Of a DNA stretch of 53,606 nucleotides, positions 25,588 to 34,279 are shown one piece after another. A program made the translations under genes and the position numbers. The stretch spans positions 1 to 53,606 of the forward strand of contig NZ_QRIL01000027.1 in assembly GCF_003471165.1 (NCBI RefSeq), given 5' to 3'. The notes under the pieces are model-generated. The model worked only from the letters and a program-made list of their open reading frames with translations. It searched no databases and had not been told where the DNA came from. Each line of letters opens with the position of its first letter. Position 1 is the first letter of the stretch. Source of the DNA: Ruminococcus sp. AM22-13 (GTDB taxonomy: Bacteria > Bacillota > Clostridia > Lachnospirales > Lachnospiraceae).

Positions 25588-27867
25588 TTACTCGGCTCCT
25601 CTTTTAAAATGTCCCTTAGTATAGTCCCGCTTCGGAGGATTCTTCTCATTCAGATAAACGTCCCTGAACTCTTCATAAATCTTTACTGCATCCTGCGGTT
25701 TCTCAATTGTGAATGCGAGTCTCAGGGAAGAAACACCCAGTCTGTCTATCTGTGATTTTTCCTTCAGCAGACCATAAGGGATACTGTTGTAAATGATATT
25801 ATAGCAGGGTATGCGGGAATTTGTATTCTCCATTTTCCATGGATTACATACACATTTGGCTGTAAATTCCTTATCATAGCGATCCTTCATAGTCACCCAC
25901 TCTTCTTTATGATTACACCCATAAACATTCTTATGCACGCATTGAGCAGAAATCATAAGCGGCAGATAGCCATAAATGAGCATCTCGCTATTCTGATTAT
26001 CTCTGTGACGGATTTCTCCCTCATTTAGCTCAAGAGGCACTGTATTGCGCATAACATGCTGTCCGATCCAGAAATCAACTGCTTCGTCATTCCATGTATA
26101 CATACTGTGATCCAGCACACATTTCTCTGCAAGCCCGGCTTTCTTAAGAATTGCAAAAGTTTCCAGGTTTCTTACAAGAAATCCTGTCATTCCTCTGTCC
26201 AGCCAGTTATCTATCTGGGCAAGAAGATTTTCCGGAAATTCTCCTCTCATAATGTGTGGCAGTGACAGATACATCTCCATTCCTCTGCTCACACCTTCAT
26301 CAAGACAGGCTTCCATCGCATCACCGTTAAGGTACATTCCCTGTATCCCTTCTCTTTTATATAACGCAAGAGCGGTGGATTTTTCTTCACATGATATATA
26401 AATTGGCAGCGTTTTTTGTATTTTATCCGCTTTTTTGTTTGTATGCTGACTGTTTTTTTCTACTTCTTCTCTTCTATATGATTTGAGGATTTCTTCTTCC
26501 AATGATTCCAACGCCTGTCTGCGGACTTCATTCAACATTTTCATCGGGATAAAAATGCTCTCATCCATCTGAATTTCCAGATTCTCCCACTCATATTCCG
26601 TATTTCCAAGCTTCTCCATCTGTGAGCGGATACGTTCCTCAGTCAGCGGTTGATTCTGTGCATACTGCACTTCTCCAAGGGATGCAGATCCATGAATTCC
26701 CCTGCAGGATACATCCAGTATAGCAGGACTTCCCGGGAAAAGAATTAACGTTCCCTGAATTTTTTCTTTCTTTTTTCTTAATACAGGCGTGATATCTCCA
26801 GTCTTCTTCTCATTTGTGAACGCCATCATAGATGGACCATTCTGCATCTCATAGTATCCGGTACAGGAACCGCCTCTGTTAAACAAATCCAGCAGATATT
26901 GTCTGTCTTTCTCCGCTACTTTATAATTCTCAGCACCTTTCTCAAAAAGAATGTCCAGATATTTTCTATATACAGATGTTACTCCCGCTGTATATCCCGG
27001 CTGTTTCATTCTTCCTTCTATCTTAAGGGAAGTAACTCCTGCCTCAATGATCTGCGGAAGAATTTCTATTGTAGAAATGTCTTTCAAACTCAGCGGACAT
27101 ACTTCTTCCTGAAATTTATCCTGTCGGTTTCTGCTACTCTGATTTTTATTTTCAAAATTTCTATTCGTACGATTTTTATTTATGTGACTCTTATTCGTGC
27201 AGTTTTTACTTCTCTGATTCTCAGTTTTCTCCCTGTATTCTCCGCACAGTCCTGTCTGATACGGCAGGCGGCATGGCTGGGCACAACGTCCTCTGTTTCC
27301 GCTTCTGCCCCCAAGGATGCTGCTCATCAGACACTGTCCCGAATAACTGTAACATAATGCTCCATGGACAAACGATTCTATCTCTATCGGGCTTGTCTCA
27401 TGCATTCTCCGGATTTCATCAAGGGAAAGTTCTCTGGCAGTTACCACGCGGGACGCTCCCTGCTCTTCCAGAAACTTCATTCCCTCAGGACCAGTTACCG
27501 TCATCTGTGTGCTGGCATGAAGATGCATTCCCGGAAACATCTCCCTGATCATCTTAAACACACCCAAATCCTGAACGATCACCGCATCCAAGCCTTCCTT
27601 ATAATACGGAAGCAGATAATCATAAAGCTGTTCAGAAAGTTCTCTGTTCTTTAGAAGCGTATTTACTGTCAAATACAACTTCTTCCCATGAATATGCGCA
27701 GTATCTATCGCACGAAGAAGTTCCTCTTCACCGAAATTCTTTGCATAGGCTCTCGCACCAAATGCTGCGCCACCCACATAAACCGCATCTGCTCCTGCAC
27801 CGATTGCAGCCTCAAATCCCTCATAGGAACCCGCAGGTGCCAGAAGTTCTATCTCTTCTCTTCTCAC
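25588..27867 (-). CDS. Peptidase U32 family protein (large, DUF3656-type)
   Basis: The 759-residue protein has the U32 signature ESFVHGALCYSYSGQCLMS and the following GNRGRCAQPCRLPY cysteine motif. U32 proteins such as RlhA, TrhP and UbiU act in RNA hydroxylation or Fe-S dependent modification, and some were called collagenases. This large form is related to RlhA-like proteins, so RNA modification is the best guess. An Asn/Lys/Arg-rich insert (about residues 210-255) interrupts the usual join between the cysteine motif and CPLSLKDIS. GTG start at 27867 with GAGG seven bases upstream. The FtsW-type gene starts five bases after its stop. Confidence 0.88.
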   Translation of the reverse strand: MRREEIELLAPAGSYEGFEAAIGAGADAVYVGGAAFGARAYAKNFGEEELLRAIDTAHIHGKKLYLTVNTLLKNRELSEQLYDYLLPYYKEGLDAVIVQDLGVFKMIREMFPGMHLHASTQMTVTGPEGMKFLEEQGASRVVTARELSLDEIRRMHETSPIEIESFVHGALCYSYSGQCLMSSILGGRSGNRGRCAQPCRLPYQTGLCGEYREKTENQRSKNCTNKSHINKNRTNRNFENKNQSSRNRQDKFQEEVCPLSLKDISTIEILPQIIEAGVTSLKIEGRMKQPGYTAGVTSVYRKYLDILFEKGAENYKVAEKDRQYLLDLFNRGGSCTGYYEMQNGPSMMAFTNEKKTGDITPVLRKKKEKIQGTLILFPGSPAILDVSCRGIHGSASLGEVQYAQNQPLTEERIRSQMEKLGNTEYEWENLEIQMDESIFIPMKMLNEVRRQALESLEEEILKSYRREEVEKNSQHTNKKADKIQKTLPIYISCEEKSTALALYKREGIQGMYLNGDAMEACLDEGVSRGMEMYLSLPHIMRGEFPENLLAQIDNWLDRGMTGFLVRNLETFAILKKAGLAEKCVLDHSMYTWNDEAVDFWIGQHVMRNTVPLELNEGEIRHRDNQNSEMLIYGYLPLMISAQCVHKNVYGCNHKEEWVTMKDRYDKEFTAKCVCNPWKMENTNSRIPCYNIIYNSIPYGLLKEKSQIDRLGVSSLRLAFTIEKPQDAVKIYEEFRDVYLNEKNPPKRDYTKGHFKRGAE

Positions 27868-27933
27868 TTACATACCTCATTCTAAAATATTATTCATTCT
27901 ATAGCAATTCTACAAAATAATACAAATAAGACA

Positions 27934-28027
27934 GTCCAGCAGAGTGCGAAGGACAAGGAAGATATCTGCCGGCGTGCTGACGCACAACAAAGATATCTGA
28001 CGCGGGACTTCACGCTCTAATGGTCTG
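27934..28027. repeat. Imperfect palindrome upstream of the U32 gene
   Basis: AGAGTGCGAAG (27941-27951) faces CTTCACGCTCT (28008-28018), with outer CCAG/CTGG ends and two AAGATATCT copies (27959, 27990) inside. No coding frame. It occupies the spacer between zapA and the U32 gene and could be a structured 5' leader or a small repeat. Confidence 0.4.
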
Positions 28028-28111
28028 GATTAATTGCATTATTTTTGGGAATTGCTATAAAAGCACTAACAAATCATAAAGGGGAAATCACCGAAGCAAT
28101 CCCCCCTCTTA

Positions 28112-28519
28112 TTATTTCAGCAGCTCGTCGATCTGCTTTTCCAGTTCTTTATTCTTTCCTTCCAGAAGGCTCTTCTGTTCAAGTGCTTCCTGCTCATTCT
28201 TCTGAGCTTCCTCAATCTGCATGCGAAGCGAAATCAGTTCATGCTTCAGATCATACATCTCCTGATCCTTCTGCTGTAAATCCTGTTCAAAAATCTCCGC
28301 CTGCTTCTTTGCCTTAAAATAATCATCCGTAATATTCAGGCTTAAAAGTGTATGCTTAGTTTCCATCGGCTGTCTGCTGTAACCAGGCATACCGCTTAAT
28401 TCATCCATCTTTTTATTTATATAGGATGCTACTTTCTGGAAATATTCTTCCGATTCATAACCTCCCAGCGTAATAATCTTACCTCCTATGATTACCTTTG
28501 CTGTATTTTTGACCGCCAT
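28112..28519 (-). CDS. zapA: Cell division protein ZapA
   Basis: The 135-residue protein begins with the ZapA globular head (VIIGGKIITLGGYESEEYF, VASYINKKMDEL) and ends in a long coiled coil (about residues 75-135, KKQAEIFEQDLQQKDQEMY onwards). ZapA bundles FtsZ filaments and stabilises the Z-ring. A promoter lies about 170 bases upstream. A GGGG/CCCC hairpin about 15 bases past the stop codon (28080-28108) may end the transcript. Confidence 0.9.
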   Translation of the reverse strand: MAVKNTAKVIIGGKIITLGGYESEEYFQKVASYINKKMDELSGMPGYSRQPMETKHTLLSLNITDDYFKAKKQAEIFEQDLQQKDQEMYDLKHELISLRMQIEEAQKNEQEALEQKSLLEGKNKELEKQIDELLK

Positions 28520-28687
28520 CCGTACGAGCCTCCTGTATCTTAATTATTACTATTTTTCAGTAATCTGAATTGTCTCTGTAAATATACATATATGTCATTT
28601 CCTGCCCATATCAGGCAAATAAAATCATCCAATTTACCATCAGGATTATCTGTCTCCTATTTATTGAGATTCTCAGACATTTACTTC

Positions 28688-28716
28688 ATTATACTCGAAA
28701 GCAGTCGAAATGTATA
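28688..28716 (-). promoter_or_regulatory. Promoter of zapA
   Basis: TATACA (28716-28711) and a perfect TATAAT (28693-28688) on the minus strand are 17 bases apart, in the AT-rich spacer between ruvB and zapA. Confidence 0.55.
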
Positions 28717-28765
28717 GGAATTTTTAAAAAAGTTTTAATTTTTATCTCTTTAACAGTTTTTTTAC

Positions 28766-29770
28766 TCAGTTTTTATCAGGCATCGGATACCCCAGATGTT
28801 TATACGCCAGTGCGGAAGCCATTCGCCCACGCGGTGTGCGGTTCAAAAAGCCATTCTGGAGCAGATAAGGCTCATACACATCCTCCAGAGTACCTGAATC
28901 CTCTCCAATCGCAGCCGCCAGCGTCTCCAGGCCGACCGGTCCGCCCTGGAAGTTCACAATCATGGTCTGCAAAATTCTTCTGTCAATCTTATCAAGTCCA
29001 TACTGATCCACTTCCAGCAGATTCAATGCAAAACAGGCCACATCATAAGTAATCCTGCCGTCATATTTCACCTGCGCGAAATCACGCACCCTCTTCAACA
29101 GACGATTGGCAAGTCGCGGCGTTCCCCTGGATCTCTTGGCAATCTCCGCAGCACCTTTCTCATCGATCTCCACTCCCAGAACCTGCGCTGAACGGATAAT
29201 GATCGTCTGTAATTCCTCATGCGTATAAAATTCCAGATGGTGCATCACACCAAAACGATCACGAAGCGGTGCAGAAAGAAGTCCTGCTCTCGTAGTTGCC
29301 CCTACCAGAGTAAACTTAGGCAGATCCAGACGAATCGACCTGGCTGAGGCACCCTTACCAATCATAATATCAATCGCATAATCCTCCATCGCAGGATAAA
29401 GCACCTCTTCCACCTGTCTGTTCAGACGATGGATTTCATCGACAAACAGAATATCTCCCTCCTGCAGATTATTCAAAATCGCCGCCATCTCCCCCGGTTT
29501 CTCAATCGCAGGACCGGAAGTCACCTTCATATGAACTCCCATTTCATTGGCAATGATACCGGAAAGCGTCGTCTTACCAAGCCCCGGAGGACCATAAAAC
29601 AACACATGATCCAACGCATCATGCCTCTGCTTGGCAGCCTCTATATATACTTTCAAAGTATTCTTAGTCTTCTCCTGACCAATATAATCATCCAGAGTCT
29701 GCGGACGAAGATTCCCCTCAAGCGAAAAATCCTCCTCCGTCACATCTGTAGTTATAATACGTTTCTCCAT
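28766..29770 (-). CDS. ruvB: Holliday junction branch migration helicase RuvB
   Basis: The 334-residue AAA+ motor has Walker A GPPGLGKT (60-67), Walker B DEIH (about 111), the sensor GATTRAG and arginine finger region (LRDRFG), and a C-terminal winged helix ([15 protein letters not shown]). It drives branch migration with RuvA and RuvC. It lies 31 bases downstream of ruvA on the same strand. No ruvC is present in the window, as is usual in Firmicutes with RecU. Confidence 0.97.
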   Translation of the reverse strand: MEKRIITTDVTEEDFSLEGNLRPQTLDDYIGQEKTKNTLKVYIEAAKQRHDALDHVLFYGPPGLGKTTLSGIIANEMGVHMKVTSGPAIEKPGEMAAILNNLQEGDILFVDEIHRLNRQVEEVLYPAMEDYAIDIMIGKGASARSIRLDLPKFTLVGATTRAGLLSAPLRDRFGVMHHLEFYTHEELQTIIIRSAQVLGVEIDEKGAAEIAKRSRGTPRLANRLLKRVRDFAQVKYDGRITYDVACFALNLLEVDQYGLDKIDRRILQTMIVNFQGGPVGLETLAAAIGEDSGTLEDVYEPYLLQNGFLNRTPRGRMASALAYKHLGYPMPDKN

Positions 29771-29801
29771 TTAATACTGCTCCTGACCTTTCAACAATCA
29801 C

Positions 29802-30410
29802 TTAAAAATTCTTCAACGCAGCCTTCAGCAGTCCTTCCACATCATCCGGTGCCACATCCGTAACCTTACGCACAGCGCGAAGTGCATCTGTACTGCTGTA
29901 GCCCAGCGCAACCAGCGCCTCCACAGCTTCCTGTCTGCCATCCGAAATCTCTCCAAGTCCCGCAACAGCCTTCTCCTGCTCATGAGCCAGCTTCAGTTCA
30001 AAAGCATCCTCCAGCTTCATCTTATCCTTCAACTCAAGAATCAATTTCTGAGCTGTCTTCTTACCAATTCCAGGAGCCTTAGACAAAGTCTTCACATCAT
30101 CCGAAAGAATCGCAAATCTCAATTCATCCGCAGTAATTCCCGCCAGAACTCCAACAGCCGCCTTCGGACCTACTCCGTTCACGCCCAGAAGCAGCTTAAA
30201 CATCTGCAAATCATCCTTAGACCTGAAACCATACAACTGCATGGCATCCTCTCTCACATTAAAATAAGTATGAATCTTCACTTCCTCTCCCATATGAATC
30301 TGCGAAAGATCCGTACCCGTCATATATATCTCATACCCGATCCCCCCTGCCTCAACAATGACAGAATTCTCGGTCATATCCACCGCCGTTCCACGAACAA
30401 ATGCAATCAT
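29802..30410 (-). CDS. ruvA: Holliday junction DNA helicase subunit RuvA
   Basis: The 202-residue protein begins with the OB-fold (MIAFVRGTAVDMTENSVIVE), continues with tandem helix-hairpin-helix motifs (LLGVNGVGPKAAVGVL and LSKAPGIGKKTAQKLILEL), and ends with the RuvB-binding domain III (VEALVALGYSSTDALRAV). It binds four-way junctions and loads RuvB. First gene of the ruvAB pair. Confidence 0.97.
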   Translation of the reverse strand: MIAFVRGTAVDMTENSVIVEAGGIGYEIYMTGTDLSQIHMGEEVKIHTYFNVREDAMQLYGFRSKDDLQMFKLLLGVNGVGPKAAVGVLAGITADELRFAILSDDVKTLSKAPGIGKKTAQKLILELKDKMKLEDAFELKLAHEQEKAVAGLGEISDGRQEAVEALVALGYSSTDALRAVRKVTDVAPDDVEGLLKAALKNF

Positions 30411-30540
30411 AATGCTTCCTCCGTTTCCATCTTCATCACTTCTGAACCATCATAACACATCCCCTACCAGAACGCAAACATATATTCGAATTCCTGAAAT
30501 AAATTTATTTAGTTTTTTCTAGTACAGCGCAGGACATTAT

Positions 30541-30576
30541 TTAAAAAGAACTGCCATAGTTTCCCATAGCAGTTCT
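30541..30576 (-). terminator. Intrinsic terminator of the rnf operon
   Basis: AGAACTGC and GCAGTTCT flank a small loop on the minus strand and are followed by TTTTTAA, nine bases after the rnfB stop codon. Confidence 0.85.
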
Positions 30577-30584
30577 CTCCATAA

Positions 30585-31376
30585 TCACTGAATAATATGT
30601 CTCGGACAAGCCTCTTTGCAGGCTCCGCAGTTTGTACACTTACTGTAATCTATATGTGCACAGAAATTATCAACCGTAATTGCCCCATTCGGACAAGTCT
30701 TCTCACACTTCTTACATCCGATACATCCCACCTCACAGGCAGAAGTAACAGCCTTACCTTTTGCATGAGAACTACACTGTACAAATGTAGTCTGATCATA
30801 AGGAACAAGCTCGATCAGATGTTTCGGACATTTTGCAACGCACTTGCCGCACGCCTTACATGCCTCTTTGTCAACGACAGCCACACCATTCACTACATCA
30901 ATCGCACCGAACGGACAGGCCTTCACGCAGCTTCCGAATCCAAGACATCCAAATGCACATGCCTTCGCTCCGCCACCAGGAATGAATGCCATCATTTCGC
31001 AATCTTCCACGCCTGTGTACTCATAATTATCTTTTGTCTTCTCACAGGTACCTGCACATTTTACATATGCAACCTGACGGGCTGTCTCAACAACTTCCTG
31101 TCCCATGATCGCTGCGATCACTTTGCCGACAGGCTCACCACCTACAGGACATCCGTTTACAGGTGCCTCACCCTTTGCGATTGCTGCTGCCAGACCATCA
31201 CAGCCAGGATAACCACAGCCACCACAGTTATTTCCAGGAAGAGCCTCACGTACGGCTACTTCTTTCTCATCTACTTCCACAGCAAATTTATTACCGGCCA
31301 CTCCAAGGAAAATACCGATAAAAAGGCCTACTGCCGCAACCAGTACAGTTGCCGCGATAATTGCTCCTATATTCAT
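30585..31376 (-). CDS. rnfB: Rnf complex subunit RnfB (Fe-S electron transfer)
   Basis: The 263-residue protein has one N-terminal membrane helix (about 4-26), then the four-cysteine NNCGGCGYPGCDG cluster motif, and several ferredoxin-type motifs (CKACGKCVAKCP, CIGCKKCEKTCP, CTNCGACKEACP). RnfB takes electrons from reduced ferredoxin and passes them into the membrane complex. It is the last gene of the operon, before a terminator. Confidence 0.96.
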   Translation of the reverse strand: MNIGAIIAATVLVAAVGLFIGIFLGVAGNKFAVEVDEKEVAVREALPGNNCGGCGYPGCDGLAAAIAKGEAPVNGCPVGGEPVGKVIAAIMGQEVVETARQVAYVKCAGTCEKTKDNYEYTGVEDCEMMAFIPGGGAKACAFGCLGFGSCVKACPFGAIDVVNGVAVVDKEACKACGKCVAKCPKHLIELVPYDQTTFVQCSSHAKGKAVTSACEVGCIGCKKCEKTCPNGAITVDNFCAHIDYSKCTNCGACKEACPRHIIQ

Positions 31377-31389
31377 ACCAGTCCCCTCC

Positions 31390-31965
31390 TTAAATCAGTC
31401 CTGAAAATCCGAAGAAGGCAATTGCCATCAGTCCGGCTGTCAGCAGAACTGTAGGGAATCCCTGGAAGGATTTTGGAATGTCATTGTATGCGATTTTCTC
31501 ACGGATACCAGCCATAAGCACGATAGAAATCGTAAAGCCGACTGCTGTTGCAAATCCGTTAACTGTTCCCTGAAGGATATTGTATCCTTTCTGTACGTTT
31601 GTAAGGGCAACACCGAGAACAGCACAGTTTGTTGTGATCAGAGGAAGATACACACCAAGTGCCTGATACAGAGAAGGCATTGCTTTCTTAAGGAACATCT
31701 CTACAAACTGTACCAGTGCAGCAATCAGAAGGATAAATACGATTGTCTGCAGATAAGTCAGGTTTGTAGGAACCAGAATAGCATTATAAATGATACCTGT
31801 CACAAAAGATGACAGTGTGATAACAAAAATGATCGCGCCGCCCATACCGGCTGCTGTCTCCACACTCTTGGAAACACCAAGGAAAGGACAAAGACCAAGG
31901 AACTGGCTGAGGACTACGTTATTTACAATTGCTGAGCTTACAAGTATGATCAAAAGTTCTTTCAT
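31390..31965 (-). CDS. rnfA: Rnf complex subunit RnfA
   Basis: The 191-residue, six-helix membrane protein has the family motifs NNVVLSQFLGLCPFLGVS and LITTNCAVLGVAL; the two halves place cysteines of an intramembrane cluster against those of RnfE. It forms the ion-translocating core. Six bases separate it from rnfE and 13 from rnfB. Confidence 0.96.
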   Translation of the reverse strand: MKELLIILVSSAIVNNVVLSQFLGLCPFLGVSKSVETAAGMGGAIIFVITLSSFVTGIIYNAILVPTNLTYLQTIVFILLIAALVQFVEMFLKKAMPSLYQALGVYLPLITTNCAVLGVALTNVQKGYNILQGTVNGFATAVGFTISIVLMAGIREKIAYNDIPKSFQGFPTVLLTAGLMAIAFFGFSGLI

Positions 31966-31971
31966 AATCCA

Positions 31972-32685
31972 TTACCCCCTTTTTCCCTTGCACATGGTAT
32001 TTCCGCAGGCTGCACAGCTTCCGCCGCAATCCGGATTACTCGGATCAATGCCACGTTTGGCAGCACCAAGTTTAAATTTGTTCTGTAATGCTGAAAGAGC
32101 TGCCAGAACAAAGAATGCTCCAGGTGCAAGAATAAAGATCGTAATTGGTTCATAACCAGCTTTACCTGCTGCAGCATCTGCCAGAGGAAGAATCTGGTGT
32201 CCGAAGATAGAACCGGCACCGATCAGCTCACGAACTGCACCAATACAGGTAATACTCAAGGTAAATCCAAGTCCCATACCAATACCATCAAATAAGGAAG
32301 CAATCGGTTTATTCTTGGATGCATATGCTTCTGCACGTCCAAGGATGATACAGTTTACTACGATCAGAGGAATATAGATTCCAAGAGAGTCATACAGACT
32401 TGGGATAAATCCCTGTAAAAGAAGCTGTACAACTGTTACAAATGAAGCAACAACTACGATAAATGCAGGCATACGTACTCTGTCCGGAATAAAATTACGT
32501 AACAGAGAGATCATAAGGTTAGATGCCGCAAGAATTACGGTTGTAGTAAGTCCCATTCCGATACCATTAGTTGCAGATGTGGTGATGGCCAGTGTCGGAC
32601 ACATACCAAGCATCAGTACAAAGGTAGGATTTTCTTTGATGATTCCGTTATACAAACGTTCTGCAGGTGTGTTTGGTTTCATCAC
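31972..32685 (-). CDS. rnfE: Rnf complex subunit RnfE with cysteine-rich tail
   Basis: The 237-residue protein is paralogous to RnfA and pairs with it (FVLMLGMCPTLAITTSA, LIVVNCIILGRAEAYA). After the last helix (about residue 205) a hydrophilic tail adds CGGSCAACGNTMC, four cysteines in 13 residues. The canonical RnfE core does not need this tail, so it may hold an additional metal or Fe-S site; that is inference. Overlaps rnfG by four bases. Confidence 0.95.
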   Translation of the reverse strand: MMKPNTPAERLYNGIIKENPTFVLMLGMCPTLAITTSATNGIGMGLTTTVILAASNLMISLLRNFIPDRVRMPAFIVVVASFVTVVQLLLQGFIPSLYDSLGIYIPLIVVNCIILGRAEAYASKNKPIASLFDGIGMGLGFTLSITCIGAVRELIGAGSIFGHQILPLADAAAGKAGYEPITIFILAPGAFFVLAALSALQNKFKLGAAKRGIDPSNPDCGGSCAACGNTMCKGKRG

Positions 32686-33290
32686 TGATTTCCTCCTTTC
32701 TCATACTGGAATGCACAAAGACCGGCGTTGACACCGTTTGTCATGGCATTCGTTGTGATCGTGGCACCACTTAAAGCATCAATCTGATTGTCCGCTGTGG
32801 CACCTGTTTTTGTATATTCAAATTTATCAACTTTCTTATCTTTGAACTGATCTTTAAATGCATCTGTGTTTGCTCTCATACCAAGACCTGCGGTCTCACC
32901 GATGGAAAGAATGGAAATTCCGTTTAATGTTCCATCATCCTGAATACCCATGGCAAACTGGATATCTCCGCCGTAACCTTCAGAAGTAGTTACTGTAAAT
33001 GCATATCCCAGTTCATTACCGGAAGCATCTTTCGCAAGCATTGTCTCATCAATAGACTGTGCGGCATATCCGTTCTCGTCCAGGAAAGACTGGAGCGCAT
33101 CTGCGTCTACATCTACTACATCAAAACTGTCAGCGTCAGCAAATACTGCTTTGTACGCATCCTGTTTCGCCTGCGCTTCCTGCTTTGCGATCGGATCTGC
33201 TGTGATATCCTGGACTACACCAAGTGCGAGTCCGGCAACAAGTGTGATCACTGTAATAGCGATCGTATCTTTGATAATTCTGTTACTCAT
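32682..33290 (-). CDS. rnfG: Rnf complex subunit RnfG (flavoprotein)
   Basis: The 202-residue protein has an N-terminal membrane anchor and an extracytoplasmic FMN-binding domain. The flavinylation motif SGATITT is seen near residue 174 (DALSGATITTNAMTNGV), where FMN is attached to the last threonine of S-G-A-T. ATGA-type four-base overlaps join it to rnfD upstream and rnfE downstream, indicating tight coupling. Confidence 0.95.
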   Translation of the reverse strand: MSNRIIKDTIAITVITLVAGLALGVVQDITADPIAKQEAQAKQDAYKAVFADADSFDVVDVDADALQSFLDENGYAAQSIDETMLAKDASGNELGYAFTVTTSEGYGGDIQFAMGIQDDGTLNGISILSIGETAGLGMRANTDAFKDQFKDKKVDKFEYTKTGATADNQIDALSGATITTNAMTNGVNAGLCAFQYEKGGNQ

Positions 33291-34264
33291 GCTTTTTTGC
33301 CCCCTTTCCCAAATGCCGGGTGACGAGTCACACGTTCAATCATAGGAACTAACAGGTTGCAGAAAATAATCGCATAGGATACGCCCTCTGCGGAACCGCC
33401 GAAAAGACGGAAAATCGCGGTCAGTACACCAAGACAGACACCATATACATACTGTCCTCTAGGTGTGATCGGTGTTGTGACATAATCTGTAGCCATAAAC
33501 CATGCACCAAGCATCAGACCACCACCAAAGATGTGGCTGAACAGATAATTTACGTCAAATCCTTTTCCTGTTCCTAACATATAGAGGATTACAAATACTG
33601 CAAAAGATCCGATATAAGTAAGCGGAATCTTAAGGTCAATAACTTTAAAAATCAGAAGAATTACTGCACCGATAAGAATTGCAAGTGCAGATGTCTCACC
33701 GATCGTACCCTGGATATCACCAAGGAACATATGTAATACGGATACAGAGCTGTCTGTAAATCCATTCTGTTTCAGGGCTGCCAGCGGAGTCGCACCGGAT
33801 ACTGTATCCACAACACCTCTGAATTTATCACTTACTGCAAAGTCTGTCATCTTTCCTGCGAAAGAGATCATCAGGAAGCATCTTCCTGCCAGCGCCGGGT
33901 TCATAAAGTTCTGTCCCAGACCTCCGAAAAGCTGTTTTACAACGATGATTGCAAATGCGCTGCCAAGTACAGGCATCCAGAGTGGAATAGATACCGGCAT
34001 GTTTAATGCAAGTAATAAACCTGTAACAACCGCGCTGAAGTCTGTGATCGTATTCTTCTTGTGCATCAGCTTATCATAGATCCACTCAAAGAATACACTG
34101 GAAGCAACTGTGATCACTACTACCAGTAATGCGCGAACGCCAAAATTATAAATTCCAAACAGCGTGGTCGGCAAAAGCGCCAGCGCAACCAGCTGCATGA
34201 TTTTGCTTGTTGTCATCTTATCCCGGACATGGGGATTGGATGATACATGTAACATCTGATCCAT
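33287..34264 (-). CDS. rnfD: Rnf complex subunit RnfD (membrane flavoprotein)
   Basis: The 325-residue polytopic protein has the covalent FMN site SGATPLAAL (around 187) and the GQNFMNPALAGRCFL block. It carries electrons across the membrane between RnfG and RnfC and helps form the ion channel. Fifteen bases separate it from rnfC. Confidence 0.95.
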   Translation of the reverse strand: MDQMLHVSSNPHVRDKMTTSKIMQLVALALLPTTLFGIYNFGVRALLVVVITVASSVFFEWIYDKLMHKKNTITDFSAVVTGLLLALNMPVSIPLWMPVLGSAFAIIVVKQLFGGLGQNFMNPALAGRCFLMISFAGKMTDFAVSDKFRGVVDTVSGATPLAALKQNGFTDSSVSVLHMFLGDIQGTIGETSALAILIGAVILLIFKVIDLKIPLTYIGSFAVFVILYMLGTGKGFDVNYLFSHIFGGGLMLGAWFMATDYVTTPITPRGQYVYGVCLGVLTAIFRLFGGSAEGVSYAIIFCNLLVPMIERVTRHPAFGKGGKKA

Positions 34265-34279
34265 TATGATGTCCCCCTT

